A stretch of DNA of 17,553 nucleotides. Source: an uncultured Eubacteriales bacterium (GTDB lineage: Bacteria; Bacillota; Clostridia; Oscillospirales; Oscillospiraceae). The notes under the pieces were generated by a model. It was given only the letters and a program-made list of their open reading frames with translations. It was not told where the DNA came from and ran no database searches. The translations under genes and the position numbers were made by a program. Shown here piece by piece: positions 6,794-13,973 of this stretch. How positions within the stretch are numbered: position 1 is the first letter of the stretch; each line of letters opens with the position of its first letter. Location: contig URST01000047.1 in NCBI GenBank assembly GCA_900550585.1, positions 1 to 17,553 on the forward strand, in the 5' to 3' direction.

Positions 6794-8155
6794 ATGATGA
6801 AAAGAGTGAGAAAGCCTGCGGCGCTGCTTCTGGCGCTGGTGATGGCACTGACGCTGGCGGCCTGCGGCGGTAAGGGCGGCAGCAAGACAAACCCCGCCGT
6901 GGGCAAGTACATCGGCGAGACGGTCCTGTCCTTCGATGAGTGGATGCCCATGGACGACATTTACGATCTGGGCGAAAACTATATTGAGCTGAGAGAGGAC
7001 GGTACGGGCTGCTTCATGCTGGACGGTGACCCGACGGAGATCGACTGGAAGCTGGATAAGGACGGCGCCCTGACGCTGGACAGGGACGGAGCGATCTGCA
7101 ACTGCACGCTGAAGGACGGCCTGATCACGGTGAATGACTACTTCGGCTTTGATTTGCAGCTGACGTTCCGTAAGAGCGGAGGCGGCGGTACCGGCAGCGC
7201 CAATACCGGCAATACCGACAGCACGGAGCTGAGCATTGATGACTTTGCCGAGGTATACGGCGGCGACTGGCACGGCATGGCGGGTCTCACGGATGCCACC
7301 GGCGCATTCGAGGAGCTGAACGATACCGCCCATGAGATCCTGGCGCGGCTGGTGTTCGACGGGAACGGAGACTGTCAGGTCTGGCTGGCCATGTATCTGG
7401 AGGGAGAGAACGATTTCAACTTTATCGACACGTATGCACGCGTCGTGCCGGATGACGATACCGGTCTGGAGCTGCGGGGTACGTTCATGGGCGGCGAGAT
7501 GCAGGACGGCATCCTGTCCGTGGACGAGACCGGCGCACTGTATGTCAGCTGCGAGGTGGATTCCGACCTGGTGGACGGCTCTATCAGCCTGCTGGCCAAC
7601 CTGCGGCATTTGGACGATGAGAACTGGACGGACGAGGATTACATTCCCATGCCGGAGAGCGCCGTGGAGTATTATCGCGGCATGACCTTTATGGAGATCG
7701 CCAGCACCTATGAGATCGACACCAGTCTGATCCCCGATGACGGCAGCGGCGACGCCGCCGCTGCCATCCCCGATGGCGGCGACAACGGCGGTCTGCCGGA
7801 GAACTATCCCTTCGAGCGCACCACCTCCAACGGCGAGGGCGAGTACGGCAAGTCCAATCCCAATGCCACCGGCCGGGCGGATCTGGCCACCATGCAGAAG
7901 GTGCGTCAGGAGCTGTGGGATATGGGCTCCTCCAAGTCCTCAAAATTGACCTATGACGACATCAAGGCCATGCTGGGCGGCGAGGACGGCATCCCCCATA
8001 CCGGTATGGATGAGAAGAGCTGGAACAGTGAAAAGCACGCCTACGGCTGGTACAACGGCGAGGGTGACTACTATGTGCTGTACTTCGTGGTGCGTGACGG
8101 CGACGAGTACTACACGGCCGCCACGTTCTCCAGCAGCGTGAGAGGCGACAGCTGA
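6794..8155 (+). CDS. Multidomain lipoprotein
   Basis: This 453-residue lipoprotein has the lipobox LAAC (Cys24). Three modules can be seen. Residues about 33-128 start VGKYIGET and contain ELREDGTGCFMLDG, a small beta-domain repeated in many gut clostridial lipoproteins. After a Gly/Asn/Thr linker, residues about 148-325 start with a YGGDWHGMAGL motif. A flexible Gly/Asp/Asn linker leads to residues about 380-453, with LTYDDIKAMLGG and a closing beta-sheet. This last module resembles the C-terminus of the small lipoprotein at 12323. AGGAGGAG (6784-6791) precedes two adjacent ATG codons (6794 and 6797). The second has slightly better spacing, so the protein may be one residue shorter. Probably outer-surface anchored; function unknown. 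Confidence 0.83.
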   Translation: MMKRVRKPAALLLALVMALTLAACGGKGGSKTNPAVGKYIGETVLSFDEWMPMDDIYDLGENYIELREDGTGCFMLDGDPTEIDWKLDKDGALTLDRDGAICNCTLKDGLITVNDYFGFDLQLTFRKSGGGGTGSANTGNTDSTELSIDDFAEVYGGDWHGMAGLTDATGAFEELNDTAHEILARLVFDGNGDCQVWLAMYLEGENDFNFIDTYARVVPDDDTGLELRGTFMGGEMQDGILSVDETGALYVSCEVDSDLVDGSISLLANLRHLDDENWTDEDYIPMPESAVEYYRGMTFMEIASTYEIDTSLIPDDGSGDAAAAIPDGGDNGGLPENYPFERTTSNGEGEYGKSNPNATGRADLATMQKVRQELWDMGSSKSSKLTYDDIKAMLGGEDGIPHTGMDEKSWNSEKHAYGWYNGEGDYYVLYFVVRDGDEYYTAATFSSSVRGDS

Positions 8156-8192
8156 CGAACGGTACGGAAATCAGAGAAAGGAAGGACGAGAT

Positions 8193-8678
8193 ATGCAAGT
8201 GACATTGAACGCACTGCCCGCTTCGCTGGCAGAGTTCCGGAACCTGTCCCTGAACACCCCGGACGAGGTGGTGGCGGGCTTCCTGTGCGCGTTGAACCTG
8301 TATGTAAAAAACCCCAATGAAGGTGTGGAGGCCATGAACCTCCTGCGAGGGCCCCGTCCTATGACCCCCTATGACAGCCAGTTCCTGCGGGATCGTCTGC
8401 GGGGCAAGGAATATCTGCCGCTGGCGTATTTTGCCGGAGCCACGCCTCAGAACAGCTATGTGCCTACCCAGCCTTATGTGCTGAACGTGCTGGCCGACCC
8501 CCGTCCGCAGGATATTGAACCGGGCTATCTGCGCCTGTTCATCGCCACACCCGGCGCGGATGCTCCCCGGCCCATCAAGCTGCGGCAGAAGCCCTCCACC
8601 GGCGAATGGTTCCTGTGGGAGTATTCCAGTCCCCTCAGCGGCATCCGCATCCCGGCCGCCCAGGACCCCTGGGCCTGA
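8193..8678 (+). CDS. DUF6935-like protein
   Basis: This 161-residue protein has no signal peptide or membrane segment. It is rich in Pro and has the signatures ALNLYVKNPNEGVEAMNLL, then LRGPRPMTPYDSQFLRDR and PLAYFAGATPQNSY. From memory these match a clostridial family named DUF6935, but I could not check this. The N-terminal half looks helical and the C-terminal half beta-rich (LRLFIATPGADAPRPIKLR). AAGGAAGG upstream of the ATG supports the start. It is followed after only three bases by the GTG start of a lipoprotein gene, so the two are likely translationally coupled. Function unknown; presence in this cluster suggests a role with the SPFH and zinc-ribbon proteins. Confidence 0.78.
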   Translation: MQVTLNALPASLAEFRNLSLNTPDEVVAGFLCALNLYVKNPNEGVEAMNLLRGPRPMTPYDSQFLRDRLRGKEYLPLAYFAGATPQNSYVPTQPYVLNVLADPRPQDIEPGYLRLFIATPGADAPRPIKLRQKPSTGEWFLWEYSSPLSGIRIPAAQDPWA

Positions 8679-8681
8679 GCC

Positions 8682-9359
8682 GTGAAGCGGCGGTGGATCG
8701 CGCTGGCGCTGCTTCTGGCGCTGGCGGTGAGCCTGACGGCCTGCCAGGTGGAGTTTGTTCCCAGTGGGTCGCCGGGAAACAACGGCGGCACCACGATAGA
8801 GACACAGCCCCTGCCCGGCGGCAACACCGACCCGGTGGATGTGACCGATCCGGTGGATGTGACCGATCCGGTGGATGTGACCGACCCGGCGGGCGGCGAT
8901 GAAGATCCCTCCGGCGGCAACACGGACTACACCATGGAAAAGTACCGGCGGTATCTGGAGGGCGAGTGGGCCGGCGTGGAGGGCGAGATCGAGGGCGATC
9001 GGTATAAGCTGGCGGATGAGGAAATGTCCCTGACGCTGACGTTCATGAGCGCTGACGGCGTGACCGAGGACGGGCGCGGCATATGGAGCATGGGCGCATG
9101 GTACGACTACACCAACGACTTTGCCGAGATCTACGAAAAGCTGGACCATTTGAATGTGGTGTTCCACAAGGGACCCATGTACTATGGCTGCGCCAACGAG
9201 GAGTGGTACGCGGAGCTGGTCGGCGGCCCGGAGAACGTGGAGTACACCGTGACCGTCATCGACAACAACTATCTGGAGCTGTACCGCTATGTGAAGGATT
9301 CAGCCATGGTATGGTTCGTCAGCTGCGAGCGGTCGGACGGCCGGTGGATCGAGGAATAG
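8682..9359 (+). CDS. Tethered lipoprotein with DPVDVT repeats
   Basis: This 225-residue lipoprotein has lipobox LTAC (Cys21) followed by QVEF, nearly the same as the start of the mature tandem lipoproteins at 14773, 15968 and 17247. A disordered tether (about 25-82) contains three exact-length DPVDVT repeats. The globular part (about 85-225) is rich in Trp, Tyr and acidic residues, with YLEGEWAGVEGE near its start and ending ERSDGRWIEE; I cannot assign its family. It starts with GTG, three bases after the preceding stop codon, with no clear ribosome binding site of its own. Translation therefore probably depends on coupling to the upstream gene. It lies directly before the SPFH gene. Confidence 0.8.
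   Translation: MKRRWIALALLLALAVSLTACQVEFVPSGSPGNNGGTTIETQPLPGGNTDPVDVTDPVDVTDPVDVTDPAGGDEDPSGGNTDYTMEKYRRYLEGEWAGVEGEIEGDRYKLADEEMSLTLTFMSADGVTEDGRGIWSMGAWYDYTNDFAEIYEKLDHLNVVFHKGPMYYGCANEEWYAELVGGPENVEYTVTVIDNNYLELYRYVKDSAMVWFVSCERSDGRWIEE
8829..8882 (+). repeat. Three 18-bp tandem repeats (DPVDVT)
   Basis: Three consecutive 18-bp units, differing only at one base of the first Asp codon, encode DPVDVT three times in the tether of the lipoprotein at 8682. Unit length is a multiple of three, so changes in copy number keep the frame. Confidence 0.92.
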
Positions 9360-9415
9360 CAAAGGTTTTCCATTATAGGCGGAAATACATACAGAGAAAA
9401 GGAGATTACATAACT

Positions 9416-10705
9416 ATGGGACTGATTAAAGCGGCATTGGGCAGTGCGGGCGGCGTGATGGCAGATCAGTGGAAGGAATTCTTTTACTGCGACGCGATCC
9501 CTGAGAATGTGCTGGCGGTCAAGGGCCAGAAGAAGACGAGCAAGCGCTCCAGCAACACCAAGGGCGACGACAACGTGATCAGCAACGGCAGCGTCATCGC
9601 GGTGGCCGATGGCCAGTGCATGCTGATCGTGGATCAGGGAAAGATCGTGGATATGTGCGCGGTGGCCGGCGAGTATACATACGATATGTCCTCGGAGCCG
9701 TCCATCTTCACCGGCGATCTGGGCGAAGGCATCAAAAACGTATTCAACAACATGGCCAACCGCTTCACCTTCGGCGGTGAGGCTCCCAAGGATCAGCGGA
9801 TCTACTACTTCAACACGAAGGAGCTGATCGGGAACAAGTACGGCACCGCCAATCCCGTACCCTTCCGCGTGGTGGATCAGCGTGCGGGTATCGATATCGA
9901 CGTGGGCATTCGCTGCTTCGGCGAGTACAGCTATCACATCTGCAATCCCGCCCTGTTCTATACCAATGTGTGTGGCAACGTGGCGGAGGCCTATACCCGA
10001 GACAAGCTGGACAGCCAGCTGAAAACCGAGCTGCTGACCGCCCTCCAGCCCGCCTTTGCCAAGATCGGCGAGGATGGCATCCGTTACTCTCAGCTGCCCG
10101 GCCATACCATGGAGCTGGCAGACGCACTGAACGAGGTACTCAGCAAGAAGTGGCGTGACCTGCGTGGTATCGAGATCGTTTCCTTCGGCGTGTCCAGTGT
10201 GACCGCGGACGAGGAAGATGAGAAGATGCTGAAGGAGCTGCAGCGGAACGCGGCCTTCATGGATCCCACCCGCGCCGCCGCCCATCTGGTGGGCAGTCAG
10301 GGCGATGCCATGAAGATGGCGGCCTCCAACACGGCTGCCGGCCCCGCTATGGCCTTTATGGGTATGGGAATGGCCGGTCAGGCCGGCGGAATGAACGCTC
10401 AGAACCTGTTTGCCATGGGCCAGCAGCAACAGGCCCAGCAGGCGGTGCAGCCCGCACCTGCCGCTCCCGCCGGCTGGACCTGCTCCTGCGGCCACAGCGG
10501 CAACACCGGCAAGTTCTGCGCCGAGTGCGGCCAGCCCAAGCCCGCCCCCGCCGGCGAGTGGAAGTGCGCCTGCGGCGCGGTGAACACCGGAAAATTCTGC
10601 GCTGAATGCGGCCAGCCCAAGCCTGCCAGCGACGAGTGGACGTGCGCGTGCGGAACGGTCAACAAGGGCAAGTTCTGCGCCAACTGCGGCCATCCTCGCC
10701 CCTGA
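9416..10705 (+). CDS. SPFH-domain protein with three zinc ribbons (YdjI-like)
   Basis: This 429-residue protein belongs to the stomatin/prohibitin-like SPFH family (COG4260, like Bacillus subtilis YdjI). It opens MGLIKAALGSAGGVMADQWK, typical of YdjI-type proteins. The SPFH core runs from about 25 to 265, followed by a helical oligomerisation segment. A Met/Gly/Ala/Gln-rich hinge (about 300-352) precedes three tandem zinc ribbons at about 354-373, 382-401 and 407-427, each of the form CxCG then GKFC then CG. No transmembrane helix is visible, so membrane association would need partners; in B. subtilis YdjG and YdjH recruit it. Likely counterparts are at 12820 and 13974. AAGGAGA (9399-9405) fixes the start. 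The stop is two bases before the next ATG. Confidence 0.9.
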   Translation: MGLIKAALGSAGGVMADQWKEFFYCDAIPENVLAVKGQKKTSKRSSNTKGDDNVISNGSVIAVADGQCMLIVDQGKIVDMCAVAGEYTYDMSSEPSIFTGDLGEGIKNVFNNMANRFTFGGEAPKDQRIYYFNTKELIGNKYGTANPVPFRVVDQRAGIDIDVGIRCFGEYSYHICNPALFYTNVCGNVAEAYTRDKLDSQLKTELLTALQPAFAKIGEDGIRYSQLPGHTMELADALNEVLSKKWRDLRGIEIVSFGVSSVTADEEDEKMLKELQRNAAFMDPTRAAAHLVGSQGDAMKMAASNTAAGPAMAFMGMGMAGQAGGMNAQNLFAMGQQQQAQQAVQPAPAAPAGWTCSCGHSGNTGKFCAECGQPKPAPAGEWKCACGAVNTGKFCAECGQPKPASDEWTCACGTVNKGKFCANCGHPRP

Positions 10706-10707
10706 CG

Positions 10708-11262
10708 ATGAAAAAGGTGATGATCGGTCTTCTTGCGCTGGCGTTGGCAGGTGCGCTGACGGTGGGCGGTGTGCGGCTCTATCGTTATCTTGTGACCGAC
10801 CGGATATCGGATGGTGACGGTATGGTGAACGAGTTTGCAAACGCCTTTCGGGATGGCGACACGCTGAAGAGCATCCGCTGGTCGCAGAGCTCCTCGAACT
10901 ACGACGACTGCTTCCGCTTTGATCTGGAGGAGACGGACGGTGCGTATACCGTCTCCGGATGGTGCATCGACACCGAGGGCAGCCGAGAAAGGGTAGAGCG
11001 GATAGACGCGCCCCTGACGCCGGAGCAATGGGCGGAGGTGGAGGCGTGCCTGCGGGAGAACTGGCATCAGCCGCCCACGGCCTTGCCGGAGGGAATGCTG
11101 GTCCTTGACGGGGAGGAGAGCTACCTCTACATCACCAGCCAGAGAGAGGACGAGATCCTCACGGCAGAATACAACGGCGAGTATGAGGACGCCCTGAGGA
11201 CGCTCCTGCGGGAGCTCCTTATAGGCACGTCCGGGGAATATGCTCCGGCAGAGGAGGAGTAA
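10708..11262 (+). CDS. Membrane-anchored small protein (unknown function)
   Basis: This 184-residue protein has an N-terminal hydrophobic segment (about 5-27) without a lipobox or clear cleavage site, so it is probably anchored with the rest outside. The soluble part (about 35-170) starts SDGDGMVNEF and includes SIRWSQSSSNYDDCFRFDLE and, later, MLVLDGEESYLYITSQ. I do not recognise the fold. It starts two bases after the SPFH stop codon without a strong ribosome binding site, which suggests coupling. An in-frame ATG at 10720, preceded by AAAAAGGTG, is a possible alternative start. Just after its stop, in the +1 frame, lies a degraded zinc-ribbon coding stretch (11267-11368). This raises the possibility that the gene once encoded a longer product. 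Confidence 0.75.
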   Translation: MKKVMIGLLALALAGALTVGGVRLYRYLVTDRISDGDGMVNEFANAFRDGDTLKSIRWSQSSSNYDDCFRFDLEETDGAYTVSGWCIDTEGSRERVERIDAPLTPEQWAEVEACLRENWHQPPTALPEGMLVLDGEESYLYITSQREDEILTAEYNGEYEDALRTLLRELLIGTSGEYAPAEEE

Positions 11263-11266
11263 GCGC

Positions 11267-11368
11267 ACCGTTGCCCGGCAGCCTCAGACGCAGGCGGATC
11301 ACTACCCGTTATGCGGCGTGAAGCGCGGCGGCAAGAGCTTCTGTCAGAACTGGGGAACACCCCTGTGA
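11267..11368 (+). pseudogene. Decayed zinc-ribbon tail
   Basis: A frame ending at TGA 11366-11368 encodes CGVKRGGKSFCQNWGTPL. It aligns with the end of the downstream DUF5684 protein, CGVKSNGEKFCQNCGAPLH. The preceding TVARQPQTQ also parallels its TVPQQPETE. Two of the four zinc-binding cysteines are lost (CPNC is YPLC, and CQNC is CQNW), and no ribosome binding site or start belongs to it. It is either the frameshifted tail of the gene ending at 11262 or the leftover end of a duplicated DUF5684-type gene. Confidence 0.75.
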
Positions 11369-11377
11369 CAACAACAG

Positions 11378-11415
11378 ATCACCGTCAGCCGGCAGGTATA
11401 CTGCCGGCCGGTGAT
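11378..11415 (+). other. Stem-loop before the DUF5684 gene
   Basis: GCCGGCAG (11388-11395) pairs with CTGCCGGC (11401-11408) around a GTATA loop. Beyond a three-base TCA bulge, ATCACCG (11378-11384) pairs with CGGTGAT (11409-11415). It begins ten bases after the decayed tail's stop codon and ends about ten bases before the ribosome binding site of the next gene. No T-run follows. It may be an old terminator, mRNA stabiliser or translation-control element. Confidence 0.6.
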
Positions 11416-11437
11416 AGCGTTAGGAAAGGAGAAAACA

Positions 11438-12262
11438 ATGAACGATTACTACGATTATTACACTTACAGCAGTCCCCCTACCTTTAACCCGCTGCCCACC
11501 ATTATCTCTCTCGCGTTGTGCGTGTTCGTCCTGGTGTGCATGTGGATCGTTTTCCGGAAAGCCGGTAAGCCCGGCTGGGCAGCCATTGTTCCCTTCTACA
11601 ATCTCTATGTGCTGTTTGATATCACCTGGGGCAGCGGTATGCGCTTCCTACTGCTGCTGATCCCCATCTACAACATCATTCTGGGCATCCAGACACAGGT
11701 TCGGCTGGCCAGAGCATTCGGCAAGAGCGGCGGCTTTGCGGCGGGACTGGTTTTCCTGCCCTACATCTTCATCCCCCTGCTGGCTTTCGGCAAAGAAACA
11801 TATCAGGGCGTTCCTGTCAAGGCGGCCCCTTATCAGAACAACCCCTATCAGAACAATCCCTATCAGCAGGGCGGCTATTCCCAGCAGCCCTATCAGAATC
11901 CCTATTCCCAGCAGCCCCAGCAGGGGCCCTATGGCGCCGCGTCTCAGCAGGGCTACCAGCAGCCGCAGTATAACGCGCCCCAACAGGGCTACCAGCAGCC
12001 CCAGCAGTCTCAGTATGCTGCGCCTCCCCAGCAGCCCCAGCAGTATGCGGCCCCTCAGCAGCCCCAGCAGTATACGGCACCCCAGCAGCCTGCCCCTCAG
12101 CAGCCTGCCCCTCAGCAGCCTGCCCCTCAGCAGACTGTTCCTCAGCAGACTGTTCCTCAGCAGCCGGAGACGGAGACCCGTACCTCCGCTTTTTGCCCCA
12201 ACTGCGGCGTGAAGAGCAACGGTGAGAAATTCTGCCAGAACTGCGGCGCACCTTTGCACTGA
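11438..12262 (+). CDS. DUF5684 membrane protein with Gln/Pro tail and zinc ribbon
   Basis: This 274-residue protein has a Tyr-rich N-terminus, then three hydrophobic segments at about 19-39, 69-84 and 100-117. Between them lies FRKAGKPGWAAIVPFYNLY, which together with AFGKSGGF is the signature of DUF5684. A long low-complexity tail follows (about 130-245), built of PYQNN, QQPQQY, QQPAP and QQTVP units. It ends in a zinc ribbon: Cys253/Cys256 and Cys266/Cys269. AAAGGAGAA (11425-11433) sets the ATG start; a GTG at 11411 would overlap the stem-loop. The flexible tail should let the zinc ribbon reach partners near the membrane. The side of the membrane is not proven, though a cytoplasmic ribbon is more usual. 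Function unknown. Confidence 0.87.
   Translation: MNDYYDYYTYSSPPTFNPLPTIISLALCVFVLVCMWIVFRKAGKPGWAAIVPFYNLYVLFDITWGSGMRFLLLLIPIYNIILGIQTQVRLARAFGKSGGFAAGLVFLPYIFIPLLAFGKETYQGVPVKAAPYQNNPYQNNPYQQGGYSQQPYQNPYSQQPQQGPYGAASQQGYQQPQYNAPQQGYQQPQQSQYAAPPQQPQQYAAPQQPQQYTAPQQPAPQQPAPQQPAPQQTVPQQTVPQQPETETRTSAFCPNCGVKSNGEKFCQNCGAPLH
12083..12157 (+). repeat. 15-bp tandem repeats in the Gln/Pro tail
   Basis: Three identical 15-bp units encode QQPAP (12083-12127), followed by two identical 15-bp units encoding QQTVP (12128-12157). The nucleotide identity within each set implies recent copy-number change by slippage or recombination. Confidence 0.9.
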
Positions 12263-12322
12263 TCCTTCCTGCCATAGCTGGACGGAATAACAACTGACGA
12301 TGTAAAAGAAAGGAAACCTATC

Positions 12323-12736
12323 ATGAAAAAATCGATTGCACTTGTATTGGCCATGTTGATGACGCTGTCCCTCACTGCCTGCGGCGGTGGCGGCAGCAGC
12401 GATAAGGGCGGCGCTCTGCCCGGCATTGATATGAAGTCCACGGATACACAGACCGTGACCTCTGACAGAGCAACGCTGGAAGTGCTGAACGAGACATTCT
12501 TCACCTATCTGGGCGGCCTGAACTACTTCACTGAAAGTGATGCACAGTCAAAGCTGACCTATGCGGAGCTGAAGGAGCATATCGGCGTGGATTGCTCCGA
12601 GTACCGGTATGAAGAGGAGTACCAGCGCGGTGTATACACCTGGTACGCCGCCGAGGATGACGCGTGCTGCCTGTCCCTGTTCTTCGGCGACAACGGCAAG
12701 CTGATTGCTGCCGGCGCGTATAACCTCAGTCTCTGA
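12323..12736 (+). CDS. Small lipoprotein
   Basis: This 137-residue lipoprotein has lipobox LTAC (Cys20), then a Gly/Ser/Lys linker. The remaining domain (about 48-137) contains SKLTYAELKEHIGVD, a Tyr/Trp strand region (YTWYAAEDD) and an ending GKLIAAGAYNLSL. The segment from LTY onward resembles the last module of the lipoprotein at 6794 (LTYDDIKAMLGG then YGWYNGEGDYY), so both may share a small alpha/beta domain of the SmpA/BLIP type. That fold assignment is a guess. GAAAGGAAA upstream of the ATG supports the start. It lies between the DUF5684 gene and the YdjG-like gene, with a hairpin after its stop. Confidence 0.8.
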   Translation: MKKSIALVLAMLMTLSLTACGGGGSSDKGGALPGIDMKSTDTQTVTSDRATLEVLNETFFTYLGGLNYFTESDAQSKLTYAELKEHIGVDCSEYRYEEEYQRGVYTWYAAEDDACCLSLFFGDNGKLIAAGAYNLSL

Positions 12737-12775
12737 TCGACACTGGCTGACCGTATTATCTGAACGCCATTTTCC

Positions 12776-12801
12776 ACGGGAGCGGCTAAAGCCGCTCCCG
12801 T
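12776..12801 (+). terminator. 11-bp hairpin between the small lipoprotein and YdjG-like genes
   Basis: ACGGGAGCGGC (12776-12786) pairs perfectly with 12791-12801 across a TAAA tetraloop. It is followed directly by the ribosome binding site of the next gene (AAAGGAG) and not by a T-run. It may partly terminate transcription or affect translation of the downstream gene. Confidence 0.55.
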
Positions 12802-12819
12802 AGCGGAAAGGAGAGAATA

Positions 12820-13959
12820 ATGGCATCCCAAATTACCAACTATAAATGCCCGGCATGTACCGGCCCCCTGCACTTTGCAGGCGCCTCCGGTATGCTGGAA
12901 TGTGATTTCTGCGGCGCGAAATATGACGTGGCGCAGATCGAAGCTCTGTACGCGGAGAAAGAGGCCAAGGCCGTGGCCGCCACGGAGCAGGCTAACGCCA
13001 AGGCGGAACAGAACCGCCAGAAAATAGCGGAGATGGAGTCCCAGGGCTGGGATACCTCCAGCCTCAACAGCGACTGGGGCGCGGAGGCCGACGGCATGAA
13101 GGTCTATTCCTGCCCCAGCTGCGGCGCGGAGCTGATCTGCGACGCCTCCACCGCCGCTACCTCCTGCCCCTATTGCGGCAATCCCACCGTGGTTCCGGGC
13201 CAGTTCAGCGGTGCGCTGAAGCCGGACTTCGTCCTGCCCTTCAAGCTCAGCAAGGAGGACGCCGTGGCCGCCCTGAAGAACCACTATAAGGGCAAGCCCC
13301 TGCTGCCAAAAGCGTTCACCAATGGCAATCATATTGAGGAGATCAAGGGCGTGTATGTCCCCTTCTGGATGTTTGACGGACAGGCAGAGGGCACCGTGGA
13401 CTACGAGGGCCATATCACCCACGTCTACGAAAGCGGCGACTACGAGATCACCGAGACGGAACACTATGACGTGCGCCGCGGCGGCTCCATTTCCTTTGAA
13501 AAGGTACCGGTGGACGCGTCCAGTAAGATGCCTGACGACCACATGGACTCTATCGAGCCTTACGATTATAAGGAACTGCGTGCCTTCTCTACGGCGTATC
13601 TGCCGGGTTTTCTGGCGGATAAGTACGATGTAACAGTGGAGCAGAGCTGCGAGCGGGCGGACGGACGCTGTGCTGCCTCGCTGGAGGGTGCGCTGCGCCG
13701 CACCACTACGCAGTACGACGCCTGTATCACCAAGGGCAGAGATATCCGGCTGCGCCGCGGCAAGGTGCATTATGCCCTGCTGCCGGTCTGGATGCTGCAC
13801 ACCAAGTGGAACGACAAGGATTTCCTCTTTGCCATGAACGGCCAGACCGGAAAGCTGGTGGGCGATCTGCCTACGGATATGGGTAAGTTCTGGGCCATCT
13901 TCGCCGCCATTGCCGCACCGGTGAGTGCCATCGCGGCGGCAATACTGATGCTGATGTAA
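12820..13959 (+). CDS. Zinc-ribbon membrane protein (YdjG-like)
   Basis: This 379-residue protein has an N-terminal TFIIB-type zinc ribbon (Cys10/Cys13 and Cys28/Cys31), a helical, possibly coiled, segment (about 38-75), and a second zinc ribbon (Cys98/Cys101 and Cys116/Cys119). A conserved core (about 130-350) contains IKGVYVPFWMFDG and LLPVWMLHTKW, with GQTGKLVGDLP at the end. A single transmembrane helix lies at about 357-378. This order matches the YdjG family of Bacillus subtilis, a membrane-anchored partner of YdjH and YdjI. With a C-terminal anchor and no signal peptide, the bulk should be cytoplasmic. AAAGGAG upstream fixes the start. The TPM gene follows after 14 bases, the same gene order as ydjG-ydjH. 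Confidence 0.87.
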   Translation: MASQITNYKCPACTGPLHFAGASGMLECDFCGAKYDVAQIEALYAEKEAKAVAATEQANAKAEQNRQKIAEMESQGWDTSSLNSDWGAEADGMKVYSCPSCGAELICDASTAATSCPYCGNPTVVPGQFSGALKPDFVLPFKLSKEDAVAALKNHYKGKPLLPKAFTNGNHIEEIKGVYVPFWMFDGQAEGTVDYEGHITHVYESGDYEITETEHYDVRRGGSISFEKVPVDASSKMPDDHMDSIEPYDYKELRAFSTAYLPGFLADKYDVTVEQSCERADGRCAASLEGALRRTTTQYDACITKGRDIRLRRGKVHYALLPVWMLHTKWNDKDFLFAMNGQTGKLVGDLPTDMGKFWAIFAAIAAPVSAIAAAILMLM

Positions 13960-13973
13960 GGAGGGCGGCTGAG

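Noticed and set aside
5942..7609. Long minus-strand open frame (555 codons)
   Set aside because: It is the mirror of GC-rich coding DNA on the plus strand, has no family features and spans the boundaries of plus-strand genes with good start sites. The same applies to those at 9287-10840, 12559-13995, 14623-16029 and 15917-17308.
9083..9415. N-terminal extension of the SPFH protein
   Set aside because: The extra 111 codons overlap the preceding lipoprotein gene in another frame and have shadow-like composition. ATG 9416 has a ribosome binding site and a family-typical N-terminus.
9416..10705. Phage or virus origin, because such SPFH proteins are sometimes named virion core protein-like
   Set aside because: That name is an annotation carry-over. 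No other phage gene is present and the family is widespread in bacterial chromosomes.
11263..11437. A functional small zinc-ribbon gene
   Set aside because: There is no start codon with a ribosome binding site in the frame, and two of the metal-binding cysteines are missing.
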